DNA from: Lachnospiraceae bacterium
Lineage (GTDB): Bacteria > Bacillota > Clostridia > Lachnospirales > Lachnospiraceae
Assembly (NCBI GenBank): GCA_014239155.1
Contig: JAAZZQ010000063.1
Span: 1 to 64,000, forward strand
DNA: 64,000 bases
Direction of reading: 5' to 3'
Part shown: positions 27,355 to 36,871 of the stretch, in pieces
Numbering within the stretch: the stretch's first letter is position 1
Layout: each line of letters begins with the position of its first letter
Position numbers and translations under genes: made by a program
Notes under the pieces: model-generated
Told to the model about the DNA's origin: nothing
Databases searched by the model: none
What the model saw: only the letters and a program-made list of their open reading frames with translations

Positions 27355-27510
27355 GAATATTTTATTACAGTTCAGTCTAGGACTTTGTATTTACTATAAA
27401 GTCCGTAAAACAGCGTTGAAGTTGGGAAGAATCAAGCCACCACGAAGTGGTTTTGCATGGCTTGATTCTTATAACAGGAAGCCATAGGCTGAACTGTTAC
27501 GAATATTTTA
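27355..27510 (+). ncRNA. Structured intergenic region before glmS (possible leader RNA or mobile hairpin element)
   Basis: ACAGTTCAG (27367-27375) pairs with CTGAACTGT (27489-27497). Inside lie GGACTTTGTA-TTTAC-TATAAAGTCC (27380-27404) and a 13-bp stem AAGAATCAAGCCA (27427-27439) with TGGCTTGATTCTT (27458-27470), itself enclosing CCAC-GAA-GTGG. The AATATTTTAT flank also occurs on both sides. No core of the glmS ribozyme (cleavage site followed by GCGCC) is present. Its ends resemble those of the dyad at 45270-45352. It ends about 30 bases before the glmS start. Confidence 0.55.
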
Positions 27511-27542
27511 TAGGGCAGCAGTGATAAATGGAGGATGGAAAA

Positions 27543-29369
27543 ATGTGCGGAATTGTAGGATATATCGGAAAACATGCGGCGGCGCCAGTAATACTTGATG
27601 GGCTTTCCAAGCTGGAATACAGAGGTTATGACTCAGCGGGAATGGCTGTTTTTGATGGGAAACACATTCAGATTCGGAAATCCGCCGGGAGACTTAAAGT
27701 ACTAGAAGAACTGACACATGGTGGTGCCACAATGCCCGGAAATATTGGTGTTGGGCATACACGGTGGGCGACACATGGCGCACCGAGTGATATCAACTCG
27801 CATCCACACTATAATGCTGAGGAGACGATTGCAGTGGTTCACAATGGAATTATTGAGAATTATCTTCCATTGAAGGAGAAACTAGTGTCAAAAGGATACA
27901 CATTTGTGTCAGACACGGATACAGAGGTACTAGCACATTTGATTGATTATTATTATAAGGGAAATCCCTTGGAAGCCATTACCAAGGTAATGCATCGTGT
28001 TCAGGGATCTTATGCACTGGGGATCTTATTTGCGGAACATCCTGATCAGATTTTTGCAGTGCGAAAAGACAGCCCACTGATTGTTGGGCAGAATGAAGAT
28101 GGATGTTTTATTGCGTCAGATGTGCCTGCTATCTTAAAGTATACCAGAAAAGTTTATTTTATACAGAATCAGGAAGTGGTTCGTCTGCGTGCTGATCACA
28201 TGCATTTCTATACGGTGGACGAGGAGGAAATCACAAAAGAACCTGTCACGATTGAGTGGGATGCCAACGCCGCAGAAAAAGGCGGTTATGCGCATTTTAT
28301 GCTGAAAGAGATGTATGAGCAGCCAAAGACTGTGACGGATACATTGAGTCCGCGTATAAAAGACAAGGATATTGTGATTGAGGAGCTAGGCATGACCGAG
28401 GAGGAAATCAAGGCAATTCACAAGATTTTTATTGTGGCGTGTGGCTCTGCATATCATGCTGGTGTGACTGGAAAATATGTGATAGAGGGAATTGCGCGGA
28501 TTCCGGTGGAGGTTGATGTAGCGAGTGAATTTCGCTATCGCAATCCAATTTTAGAAGAGGGAACAATGGTGATTGTAATCAGCCAGTCTGGTGAGACGGC
28601 AGACACGCTTGCAGCACTGCGGGAATCACAGCAACTTGGACATAAAGTGCTTGGTATTGTCAATGTTGTTGGCAGTTCTATTGCGCGCGAGGCGGACAAT
28701 GTGATGTATACATGGGCGGGACCTGAGATTGCGGTTGCCACCACAAAGGCGTATAGTGCACAGCTTATCGCACTCTATTTGCTTGCGATAAAGTTTGGAA
28801 AGGTACGCGGAAAGTTAGATGAGGTTGCGTTTTACAGAATGTTGGAGGATTTAAAGCGTCTTCCAGCACAGATTGAGATGCTTTTAGCAAACAAACAGCG
28901 CATTCAGCGCTTTGCCAACCGTTATATTGGCGCAAAAGATGTATTTTTTATTGGCAGAGGCACTGATTTTGCAATTTCTATGGAAGGCTCGCTAAAACTG
29001 AAAGAGATTTCTTATATTCACTCTGAGGCGTATGCAGCAGGTGAATTAAAACATGGAACGATATCCCTGATTGAAAAAGGAACGCTTGTTGCGGCTGTCG
29101 TTACGCAAGATGCGCTTTTTCAGAAAACACTTAGCAATATGGTTGAAGTCAAGGCGAGAGGGGCATTTGTGCTGGCTGTCACCAATGAGGGAAATACAGA
29201 GATAGAGAAAGCTGCGGACTATGTAATCTATATTCCGAGAACCAATCAATATTTTACAAATTCATTGGCAATCATACCACTGCAACTTTTTGGATATTAT
29301 GTGGCAGTTGGAAAAGGCTGTGATGTCGACAAGCCAAGAAATCTTGCAAAATCCGTTACAGTGGAGTAA
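27543..29369 (+). CDS. glmS: Glutamine-fructose-6-phosphate aminotransferase GlmS
   Basis: It makes glucosamine 6-phosphate from fructose 6-phosphate and glutamine, the entry to UDP-GlcNAc and peptidoglycan. The mature protein must begin with the nucleophilic cysteine, and MCGIVGYIGKHAA starts exactly at ATG 27543, behind GGAGG. The glutaminase domain shows YRGYDSAGMAV, GHTRWATHG and HNGIIENY. Two SIS sugar-isomerase domains follow with CGSAYHAG, VISQSGETADTLAAL and the C-terminal DKPRNLAKSVTVE. The 608-residue length is standard. It is placed at the end of the wall-polymer locus and 18 bases ahead of the HtrA gene, which may be co-transcribed. Confidence 0.97.
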   Translation: MCGIVGYIGKHAAAPVILDGLSKLEYRGYDSAGMAVFDGKHIQIRKSAGRLKVLEELTHGGATMPGNIGVGHTRWATHGAPSDINSHPHYNAEETIAVVHNGIIENYLPLKEKLVSKGYTFVSDTDTEVLAHLIDYYYKGNPLEAITKVMHRVQGSYALGILFAEHPDQIFAVRKDSPLIVGQNEDGCFIASDVPAILKYTRKVYFIQNQEVVRLRADHMHFYTVDEEEITKEPVTIEWDANAAEKGGYAHFMLKEMYEQPKTVTDTLSPRIKDKDIVIEELGMTEEEIKAIHKIFIVACGSAYHAGVTGKYVIEGIARIPVEVDVASEFRYRNPILEEGTMVIVISQSGETADTLAALRESQQLGHKVLGIVNVVGSSIAREADNVMYTWAGPEIAVATTKAYSAQLIALYLLAIKFGKVRGKLDEVAFYRMLEDLKRLPAQIEMLLANKQRIQRFANRYIGAKDVFFIGRGTDFAISMEGSLKLKEISYIHSEAYAAGELKHGTISLIEKGTLVAAVVTQDALFQKTLSNMVEVKARGAFVLAVTNEGNTEIEKAADYVIYIPRTNQYFTNSLAIIPLQLFGYYVAVGKGCDVDKPRNLAKSVTVE

Positions 29370-29387
29370 TGAAGGAGGCACAAAGGT

Positions 29388-30947
29388 ATGGGAAAGAAAA
29401 ATTCAACGTTCAAAAATATAGTAGTAGTTTTGGGGTGTACTGCATTTGCTGGTGCATATGCTCTGGGTGCTAGTTGCTTTATCCGCAATTTTATAGAGGA
29501 GGGGATTGCGCGACCGACATGGCTGGACAAAGTGGAGATTTACATTGATGAGGAGGCGAAAGTTGCAAACGGCGCAATGACGCAGACTTCTGACAGGGCG
29601 GGGAATGACGTGCCATTTCCTGTAAAAACAGGAACCCGAGGAGGTAGTAAGGACCGATCAGGAGCAGGGGATTTTCTTCAAAAACCGCGGTTTGAGGAGG
29701 AAACTGAAACTGAAACGGAGACTGAGACTGAACAGGAAAGCGAAACGGAGACAGACATCGAACAGGAGACTGAATCAGAGACAGAAACGGAAATACAGAC
29801 GGAAACCGAAATGGAGACGGAAACCGAACAGGAGACAAAAACAAGGCAGAAAAAAGAAGATACGGAATTAGACACAGAAGAGACGCGCAAGAAAAAGCCC
29901 TCCGATGAAGTGCGTCATGTTGAGATTGTGGAGCAGAAGGACCAAACGCCTACTGTTGTAGCAGACGTGACTGCGGTAGTCAAAGCAGCAATGCCTTGTG
30001 TAGTATCCATTACAAATGAATATACAGCCTATGATTTCTGGTATGACGAGGAATATGATGAGAAGGCAAACGGTTCTGGAATTATTGTTGCTCAGAGCGA
30101 TGAGGAAATGTTGATTGTGACGAATTATCATGTCATTCAAGACAATAATAATTTATATGTAAAATTTATTGATGATAGGGAAGCAACGGCGTATGTGAAG
30201 GGAACCTCTCCGGAGAATGACCTTGCAATTGTCTCCGTATTTTTGGATGATATGTCTGAAAAGACACTGGATAATATTGCAATTGCCGCTTTTGGAGATT
30301 CCGACAGTTTGCAGGTAGGAGAACCGGCGATTGCGATTGGCAATTCTCTAGGATATGGGCAGTCTGTCACAACGGGGGTTATCAGCGCACTAAATAGAAC
30401 TGCGTACACAGATGACCAGAATATGACTGAGCAGGGATATCTGATTCAGACAGACGCAGCGATTAACCCGGGCAATTCAGGGGGCGCTCTGCTCAATGTA
30501 AAGGGGGAAGTGATTGGCATTAATTCCAGCAAAATTGCAGACTATGTGATTGAAGGTATGGGATATGCGATTCCGATTACAACTGCAGAGCCAATTATTG
30601 AGGATTTGATGCTGAGGGAGACAAAGAAAAAAGTACCTGAGGCAGAGAGGGCATTTTTGGGAGTTGCAGGTACAGATGTGATTGAGGAGGCAACACAGCG
30701 ATACGAGATGCCAGAGGGAGCGTTTGTATCAAATGTGCTCGCTGATACAGCCGCCGATGATGCAGGTATTCAAAAGGGAGATATTATTACCTATATAGAC
30801 GGTGAACGGATAAAAGGCATGGATGAACTGCAGGGATTCCTACAATATTATACTATAGGAACAGAGATTGAGGTTGTGCTGATGCGTCCAACCAAAGGAG
30901 AATATAAGGAAATGACAGTCACTGTAAAACTGGGTTCAAAAGAGTAG
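29388..30947 (+). CDS. HtrA/DegP-type membrane serine protease with Glu/Thr-rich stalk
   Basis: A membrane helix near residues 11-33 anchors it with the bulk outside. A stalk at about 103-150 is almost pure Glu/Thr (ETETETE, with Gln/Ser breaks). The trypsin-like domain follows with the triad His248 (TNYHVIQ), Asp278 (ENDLAIV) and Ser364 (NPGNSGGALLN). A PDZ domain lies at about 405-515 (FLGVAGTDVI, DDAGIQKGDIITYIDG). By family it degrades or refolds damaged extracytoplasmic proteins. ATG at 29388 has GAAGGAGG upstream. The ClpX-like gene follows after 17 bases, which suggests a shared stress-response unit. The stalk is longer and more acidic than usual and may span the wall. Confidence 0.9.
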   Translation: MGKKNSTFKNIVVVLGCTAFAGAYALGASCFIRNFIEEGIARPTWLDKVEIYIDEEAKVANGAMTQTSDRAGNDVPFPVKTGTRGGSKDRSGAGDFLQKPRFEEETETETETETEQESETETDIEQETESETETEIQTETEMETETEQETKTRQKKEDTELDTEETRKKKPSDEVRHVEIVEQKDQTPTVVADVTAVVKAAMPCVVSITNEYTAYDFWYDEEYDEKANGSGIIVAQSDEEMLIVTNYHVIQDNNNLYVKFIDDREATAYVKGTSPENDLAIVSVFLDDMSEKTLDNIAIAAFGDSDSLQVGEPAIAIGNSLGYGQSVTTGVISALNRTAYTDDQNMTEQGYLIQTDAAINPGNSGGALLNVKGEVIGINSSKIADYVIEGMGYAIPITTAEPIIEDLMLRETKKKVPEAERAFLGVAGTDVIEEATQRYEMPEGAFVSNVLADTAADDAGIQKGDIITYIDGERIKGMDELQGFLQYYTIGTEIEVVLMRPTKGEYKEMTVTVKLGSKE

Positions 30948-30964
30948 TAACGGAGGGAATAATA

Positions 30965-32536
30965 TTGGATAACAATTTTGACAATGACAATAACGAAACG
31001 TTAGAAATTGTAGATACGACAGAAGACGAGAAGACAAAGGAGACAGAAAAGGACGAGAAGGAAAGCAACGAGAAGGAAAGCGAGTATGAAGATGTGTGTT
31101 TTATCTGCCGGCGTCCTGAGAGCAAGACTGGGAAAATGTTTAAACTTCCAAACAATATCTCTGTCTGTTCGGATTGTATGCACAAGACAATGGACACAGT
31201 TAGTCAGTTCGATTACCAAGGAATGCTCAACAATACAACGTTCAATTTTGACAAAGATAACAATAAAGATGGCAAAAGACGATTTCCGAATATTAGTTTT
31301 GTAAACATTGCAGATTTGCAGGGGGACGGTGGAATTCCAAATCGCCAGAAACTTAAGAAAAAAAAGCCGAAGGATAAGAAGGAAGCAGCGGTATTCAATA
31401 TCAATGATTTGCCGGCTCCACATAGAATCAAGGCGCAACTTGATGACTTTGTAGTGGGGCAGGATTATGCAAAGAAAGTGATTTCTGTGGCAGTATACAA
31501 CCACTATAAGCGCGTGACAACAGGGACGATGGATGAGATTGAGATTGAAAAGTCAAATATTCTTTTGTTGGGGCCTACTGGTTGTGGTAAGACCTATTTA
31601 GTAAAAACACTTGCAAAACTTCTGGATGTGCCACTTGCCATTGCGGATGCAACATCATTGACAGAGGCGGGATATATCGGTGATGATATAGAGTCTGTAA
31701 TCTCTAAATTGTTGGCTGCGGCAGAAAATGACGTGGAGAAAGCAGAGCAGGGAATTGTGTTTATTGATGAGATCGATAAGATTGCCAAAAAGAAGAATAC
31801 CACTTCGCGCGATGTGAGTGGAGAGTCCGTACAACAGGGAATGTTAAAGCTTTTAGAGGGTTCTGATGTGGAAGTTCCTGTGGGGGCAAACAGCAAAAAT
31901 GCAATGGTCCCGCTTACGACAATCAACACCAGAAATATACTTTTTATCTGTGGAGGTGCGTTCCCAGATTTGGAGGATATTATTAAGCGAAGACTTACAA
32001 AACAATCTTCGATTGGATTTAATGCAGAGCTAAAAGACGCTTTTGACAAGGAAGCAAATATTCTAAAAAAAGTGACAATAGAGGATCTTAAGAAATTTGG
32101 TATGATTCCAGAATTTATTGGGCGTTTACCGATTATCTGCCCAATGGACAGCCTTACCAAAGAGAGCTATGTTAAAATTTTGAAAGAGCCAAAAAATGCA
32201 ATTCTTAAGCAGTATCAAAAACTTTTGGAGTTAGATGAAGTAAAGCTGAATTTTGATGACAGCGCTCTGGAGGCGATTGCAGAGAAAGCGATGGAACGCG
32301 ATACAGGTGCACGCGCACTCCGCGCGATTATTGAGGACTTTATGCTGGATATTATGTATGAGATTCCAAAGGATGACAATATCGGTGAGGTGACTATCAC
32401 AGGGGATTATATTAATGGCACTGGAGGTCCCGTGATTGATATCCGCACGGATGCAGTGCACACAAAGCAGCTTGCACAAGCTTCTGTGCCAGAAGAACAA
32501 AAAAAGACAGAGGAGCATAATTTCTATGAGTTTTGA
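30965..32536 (+). CDS. Divergent ClpX-type AAA+ unfoldase
   Basis: ClpX unfolds proteins and feeds them to ClpP. Here the N-terminus has about 40 acidic residues before the zinc domain (Cys45, 48, 68, 71), and a Lys-rich linker (about 95-140). Walker A is GPTGCGKT (203-210), Walker B VFIDEIDK, the pore loop AGYIGDD (235-241), the ClpP-binding loop IGF (350-352) and DTGARALRAIIED sensor 2. Unlike standard ClpX, the substrate-binding RKH loop is absent: that stretch reads GANSKNAMVP. At 523 residues it is about 100 longer than usual. TTG at 30965 has GGAGGG seven bases upstream. It may be a second ClpX with altered substrate choice. It sits in an operon behind an HtrA protease. Confidence 0.88.
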   Translation: MDNNFDNDNNETLEIVDTTEDEKTKETEKDEKESNEKESEYEDVCFICRRPESKTGKMFKLPNNISVCSDCMHKTMDTVSQFDYQGMLNNTTFNFDKDNNKDGKRRFPNISFVNIADLQGDGGIPNRQKLKKKKPKDKKEAAVFNINDLPAPHRIKAQLDDFVVGQDYAKKVISVAVYNHYKRVTTGTMDEIEIEKSNILLLGPTGCGKTYLVKTLAKLLDVPLAIADATSLTEAGYIGDDIESVISKLLAAAENDVEKAEQGIVFIDEIDKIAKKKNTTSRDVSGESVQQGMLKLLEGSDVEVPVGANSKNAMVPLTTINTRNILFICGGAFPDLEDIIKRRLTKQSSIGFNAELKDAFDKEANILKKVTIEDLKKFGMIPEFIGRLPIICPMDSLTKESYVKILKEPKNAILKQYQKLLELDEVKLNFDDSALEAIAEKAMERDTGARALRAIIEDFMLDIMYEIPKDDNIGEVTITGDYINGTGGPVIDIRTDAVHTKQLAQASVPEEQKKTEEHNFYEF

Positions 32537-33176
32537 GTTGGGAAATATCAAATGTTTTGCAAGACCACCAAAATTTCGGAATCGAATGATAATGATGCTT
32601 TGTGGTGTGACAGTACAGGGGCTGGGACTATCCCTGTTAAGGTCTATAAATTTGGGGACAGACCCTTGTTCCTGTCTGACACAGGGAGTTATCAATTATG
32701 TGCCGCTTAGTTTTGGCACTTGTCAGCTATTGTGTCATATGGTGACATTTCTCTTTGTCATTCGATTTGACCTTAGCATGATTGGATTTGGAACAATTGG
32801 CAATATGTGTTTTTTGGGATATATCTCTGACTTTTTTCGCTGGATATGGTCTTTACTGCTTCCAGCAGGATTTTTTGAGGTGACAGGAAATCGATACATA
32901 TTGTTGATACCATCACTTATCGTCTTTTTGCTGGGAGCTTCGGCTTATATGTGCGCGGGTCTTGGTTCCTCACCGTATGATGCGATGCCATTTATTATCT
33001 CAAGACGTGTAAAGAAAGTTTCTTTTAAAGTGGTACGTATGATTTGGGATATCAGCTTTATGACAGCGGGCTTTGTTCTGGGCGGAGATGTGGGAATTGT
33101 CACTGTTGTTGTGGCTTTCTTTCTCGGACCAATCATCACATGGATGCAGAAAAAGATGGAGGTACTGATTGCATAA
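32526..33176 (+). CDS. YczE/YitT-family integral membrane protein
   Basis: About five to six membrane segments and the family pattern GLGLSLLRSINLGTDPCSCLTQGV early and CAGLGSSPYDAMPFII late (paired GTDP/GSSPYD motifs). The biochemical role of this family is not established. ATG at 32526 overlaps the end of the ClpX gene by 11 bases and has GAGGAG nine bases upstream, so translation is coupled. The stop is immediately followed by the start of the methyltransferase gene. No domain beyond the membrane family is visible. Its tight link to a ClpX-like and an HtrA-like protein hints at an envelope function. Confidence 0.8.
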   Translation: MSFELGNIKCFARPPKFRNRMIMMLCGVTVQGLGLSLLRSINLGTDPCSCLTQGVINYVPLSFGTCQLLCHMVTFLFVIRFDLSMIGFGTIGNMCFLGYISDFFRWIWSLLLPAGFFEVTGNRYILLIPSLIVFLLGASAYMCAGLGSSPYDAMPFIISRRVKKVSFKVVRMIWDISFMTAGFVLGGDVGIVTVVVAFFLGPIITWMQKKMEVLIA

Positions 33177-34007
33177 ATGACAGAGCTTGAGGAATATTAT
33201 AATAAATTTAATGAGGAGAAACGGCTAAATTCCCGTCATGGGCAGGTGGAATATCGTGTCTCCATGAAATATATTCACAAATATCTAAATGAGGCCGCAA
33301 AAAGGGTGGGCACAGAGCAGGTAAAAGTGCTTGACATTGGTGCGGGAACAGGGCGCTACAGCGTGCCGTTGGCAGAAGAAGGCTATGATGTCACTGCGGT
33401 TGAGCTTGTCAAATACAATCTTGGCATTCTAAAAAAGAAGGCAAGCCCTGTCAAGGCAATTCAGGGAAATGCCATAAACTTAAAAAAAATTCCGAACAAA
33501 AGTTTTGATGTAACATTGCTGTTTGGACCCATGTATCATTTGTTTGGTTTTGCCGACAAGCAAAGGGCATTGCAGGAGGCGAGACGTGTCACAAAACCAG
33601 ACGGTGTGATACTCGTGGCATATTGTATGAATGAATACAGCGTGATCACATATGGTTTTAAGGAACGGCATATACTGGATTGTATGGAAGAAGGACGCTT
33701 TAATGAGGATTTTCAGACAATTTCTGGACCAAGCGCATTGTATGACTATATGCGCATAGAGCAGATTGATGCGCTCAATCAAGCCGTAGGTTTGCAGCGG
33801 ATACAGATTCTATCGCCCGACGGTCCAGCAAATTATATAAGATCGTTTTTAAATCAGCTTAGTGAGCAGGAATTTGAAGCGTTTGTCCGCTATCAGATGG
33901 CTGTCTGTGAGCGCGCTGATTTGATTGGTGCAGGTGCACATACCGTTGATATATTGAGAAACCGTTTTTCTAAAAGTGAGGAGGAACAATGGACATTAAC
34001 CAAGTAA
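33177..34007 (+). CDS. Class I SAM-dependent methyltransferase
   Basis: Motif I KVLDIGAGTGRYSVPLAEEGYDVTAVE is split around residues 49-75 (VLDIGAGTGRYS, then AVEL for the acidic ribose contact). LLFGPMYHLFG and the post-motif RVTKPDGVILVAYC complete a Methyltransf_11/25 profile. The C-terminal part, about 100 residues, is helical and unrecognised. The substrate is unknown. It starts directly on the base after the previous stop and overlaps the next gene by 19 bases, so the operon is compact. It could act on a small molecule or on a product of the neighbouring TPR-nucleotidyltransferase; that is speculation. Confidence 0.85.
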   Translation: MTELEEYYNKFNEEKRLNSRHGQVEYRVSMKYIHKYLNEAAKRVGTEQVKVLDIGAGTGRYSVPLAEEGYDVTAVELVKYNLGILKKKASPVKAIQGNAINLKKIPNKSFDVTLLFGPMYHLFGFADKQRALQEARRVTKPDGVILVAYCMNEYSVITYGFKERHILDCMEEGRFNEDFQTISGPSALYDYMRIEQIDALNQAVGLQRIQILSPDGPANYIRSFLNQLSEQEFEAFVRYQMAVCERADLIGAGAHTVDILRNRFSKSEEEQWTLTK

Positions 34008-36850
34008 CAAAAGAGCTTGATGATCTTTTTGCGCAGCAGAAAATAGAGGAGATATCACAGTATTTGGAGTCCCATATTGCACAGGCAGTCAGCGAGAATG
34101 CGCAAGATGTTTTGTTGACGCTCTACAATGAAATTATTGGATTTTACAGAGAGACAGGGCAGTATGCACTTTCTATAGAAAACTGTCACAAAGCAATTGC
34201 ACTTATGGACGAGATGGGAATACAAGATACAATTCCATATGCGACAACACTGCTGAATGCCGCCAATGCACATCGCGCTGCGGGGTTGCTTCAAGAGTCA
34301 TTGGACTTATATAATAAAGTAAGACCAATCTATGTGGCGCAGTTAAAAGAAGACGATATGTATTTTGCAAATTTTTACAATAATCTTAGTCTTCTATATC
34401 AGGAAATGAAAGATTTTGCTTCTGCAAAGGAACAGCTTGTAAACGCGCTCTACATTGTAACCCACGTATCGGATAAACAGTTTGAGGTAGCGGTTACACA
34501 GGCAAATCTTGCCAACACTTGTATTGAGCTTGGACAGGATGATGAGGCGAAGGCGAGAGCGGAGGAGGCAATTCGCATCTTTGAGGAAATTGGTGTGGAT
34601 GATGCACATTATAGTGCAGCACTGTCCGCGCTGGGAAGTTTGTATTACATGGATAAGGATTATACAAATGCACTGAGCGTTATGGAAAAAAGTAGAGATT
34701 GTGTGTCAAAGTATTTGGGGACAGACAATATTCAATATCAGAGACTGAGTGATAATATTCAGATTATAAAGGGCAGATTGAGCGAAACGGCAGCATCAAA
34801 TTGTATGGATAACCAAACGGATTCGTCAGAGGAGAATGTGTCTGAAAATTTGCCTGTACAGGCTCAGGAGACGAAACATACTGCACTGGAAAGCGTATTG
34901 GAAAATCAGGAATTAGGAGAGCAAGTTTTAGAGGAAACTATGCCAGAAAATGAGATTGTGGATCGTGTGGAGCCGGATATGTCGGAAATGGAAACCATAG
35001 AGACAATAGACACAGAAATAACAAATGCAGAAGCAGAGAAGGCAGAAACAATAAAATTGGAAATTTCAGATGCGGAAAAGGCATATAATGAAGGGGTTGA
35101 AAAAGATCTCTTTGAGAGTGTTATAGAGGATATTATTCGGGAGAGTGAGAAGACAGCTTTGGAGGAAGCAGAGCAAGAAGTACAACCAGAAACTGTTGAG
35201 GAAAGTGTTGAAAATCTTACGCCAGAAATGACTGGATTAGAATTGTGCCGCCGCTATTATGAGGAGTATGGTCAGCCAATGATTGCAGAGAAGTTTCCTG
35301 ACTATGAATCTCGCATTGCGGTAGGGCTTGTGGGAAAAGGCTCCGATTGTTTTGGCTTTGATGATGTTTTGTCAAGAGATCATGATTTTGGACCGCGCTT
35401 TGTCATGTGGGTTACAAAAGAGGTTTATGATCAGATTGGAGAGGACTTGCAGGTGGCATATGAAAATTTGCCGACAAGTTTTATGGGAGTTGATAGGATT
35501 GAGACATTTCATGGCAAGGACCGCTGTGGTGTTATAATTATAGAAGAATTTTATAAAACTGTGCTTGGTGTCAATCTCACAGGAATCCTTGTACATTCAG
35601 AGAACGACAACACATCTGGAAAGGAAAAGATGGATGCGATTAAAAGTTGGCTTGCAGTGCAGGATTATGCGCTTGCAGCGGCAGTAAACGGAGAAGTGTT
35701 CCGCGATGATGAGGGAATCTTTACAAAATATAGGGAACTTTTGCAGGCGTATTATCCAAAAGCTGTGTGGTATAGAAAGATAGCACAGACTTGCGCGCTG
35801 TTTTCTCAGAGTGGTCAATATAATTTGCCTCGTATGCGCAGGCGCGGGCAAGTTGTATCGGCAGAGCTTGTAAAAGCGGAGTGTGTCAAACATGCAATGA
35901 AATTGTACTATCTGCTAAATAGAACATATGCGCCGCACGACAAATGGCTTTTTAAGGGTCTCCCAGAAAATCCATTGATGACAGTGGACCATACAGATGT
36001 AGCGGAGTTAGTGGAAAAAATCAGTTTGCTGCCAGCGGATCGTGCACATGAGCAGGAGCTGACCACAGCGATTGAATCGCTTGCTGTAATTTTTGCAAAT
36101 GAATTGGAAAAACAGGATATGGTAGGGCAATGTGACCTTTATCTGGATGCTTGTACCAAAGAACTTATAACAAAAAGTGATGCACTTTTGACGGCGACTG
36201 TTGCCAGTACGCCAGTGATTACAGCGCTTTCCTTGTCCGTTGCAAAGGCGGAGTTTGAGGCGTTTGACAAAGTGCAGAATGAGGGTGGCAGAGCTTCCTG
36301 CCAGAATAACTGGCCCACGTTTAAGGTAATGCGTATGAGTCAGTATATGACATGGACAGAGGATATGCTGCTTCAGTATTTGTATGAGTTCAAGACAAAT
36401 TATGAAAATGGCAGGAATATGGTGGAAGAAAAGTATGCTCGTATGATGGAGTCTACAGCGCCGGTTGAATATGCGGCTTTTGCAGACCAGCTTCCAATAC
36501 TCTCAGAAGAAAAGAAGACGATTATGGAGCAGATTATAGGATTGCAGGTAAAATGGATGGAGGAATTTGCCCTTGCATATCCTAATCTGGCAGAAGATGC
36601 ACGCCATATCCACACATCAGAGGATTTGCCAAATGACACCTCTTACGAGACTTATCTAAGAGGAGAACTTGGAACATATTCAGACCGAATGCTAGAGATG
36701 TATGGACGATATATTGTGACACACGCACAGGAAGGAAAAAATGTTGCGCGTGAAATTATGGAAAACACAGTCCATTTCTACGGATATCAAGATTTGGATG
36801 CAGCGAATGCTGCGAAATCTGAAGGAGGAGATTTCGATAGCATAAATTAG
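33989..36850 (+). CDS. TPR protein with C-terminal DUF4037 nucleotidyltransferase-like domain
   Basis: Residues 1-265 are tetratricopeptide-like helices (repeated patterns such as ATTLLNAANAHRAAGLLQES and ALSALGSLYYMDKDYTNALS). Residues 270-415 are a Glu-rich disordered linker. From about 420 there is a DUF4037 domain: GKGSDCFGFDDVLSRDHDFG has Gly451-Ser452 and Asp464/Asp466, matching the GS...DxD signature of nucleotidyltransferases, and ends around 850. At 953 residues it is large; the enzyme domain probably works with partner-binding TPRs. ATG at 33989 has GAGGAGG in front and lies within the end of the methyltransferase gene. No substrate can be assigned. trpS follows after 21 bases. Confidence 0.82.
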   Translation: MDINQVTKELDDLFAQQKIEEISQYLESHIAQAVSENAQDVLLTLYNEIIGFYRETGQYALSIENCHKAIALMDEMGIQDTIPYATTLLNAANAHRAAGLLQESLDLYNKVRPIYVAQLKEDDMYFANFYNNLSLLYQEMKDFASAKEQLVNALYIVTHVSDKQFEVAVTQANLANTCIELGQDDEAKARAEEAIRIFEEIGVDDAHYSAALSALGSLYYMDKDYTNALSVMEKSRDCVSKYLGTDNIQYQRLSDNIQIIKGRLSETAASNCMDNQTDSSEENVSENLPVQAQETKHTALESVLENQELGEQVLEETMPENEIVDRVEPDMSEMETIETIDTEITNAEAEKAETIKLEISDAEKAYNEGVEKDLFESVIEDIIRESEKTALEEAEQEVQPETVEESVENLTPEMTGLELCRRYYEEYGQPMIAEKFPDYESRIAVGLVGKGSDCFGFDDVLSRDHDFGPRFVMWVTKEVYDQIGEDLQVAYENLPTSFMGVDRIETFHGKDRCGVIIIEEFYKTVLGVNLTGILVHSENDNTSGKEKMDAIKSWLAVQDYALAAAVNGEVFRDDEGIFTKYRELLQAYYPKAVWYRKIAQTCALFSQSGQYNLPRMRRRGQVVSAELVKAECVKHAMKLYYLLNRTYAPHDKWLFKGLPENPLMTVDHTDVAELVEKISLLPADRAHEQELTTAIESLAVIFANELEKQDMVGQCDLYLDACTKELITKSDALLTATVASTPVITALSLSVAKAEFEAFDKVQNEGGRASCQNNWPTFKVMRMSQYMTWTEDMLLQYLYEFKTNYENGRNMVEEKYARMMESTAPVEYAAFADQLPILSEEKKTIMEQIIGLQVKWMEEFALAYPNLAEDARHIHTSEDLPNDTSYETYLRGELGTYSDRMLEMYGRYIVTHAQEGKNVAREIMENTVHFYGYQDLDAANAAKSEGGDFDSIN

Positions 36851-36871
36851 ATAAATTGGAGGAATAAAAAA

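Noticed and set aside
27350-27542. glmS ribozyme
   Set aside because: The GCGCC cleavage-site core is absent; the stems seen do not follow the known fold.
36851-36871. T-box leader for trpS
   Set aside because: Only 21 bases separate trpS from the upstream gene.
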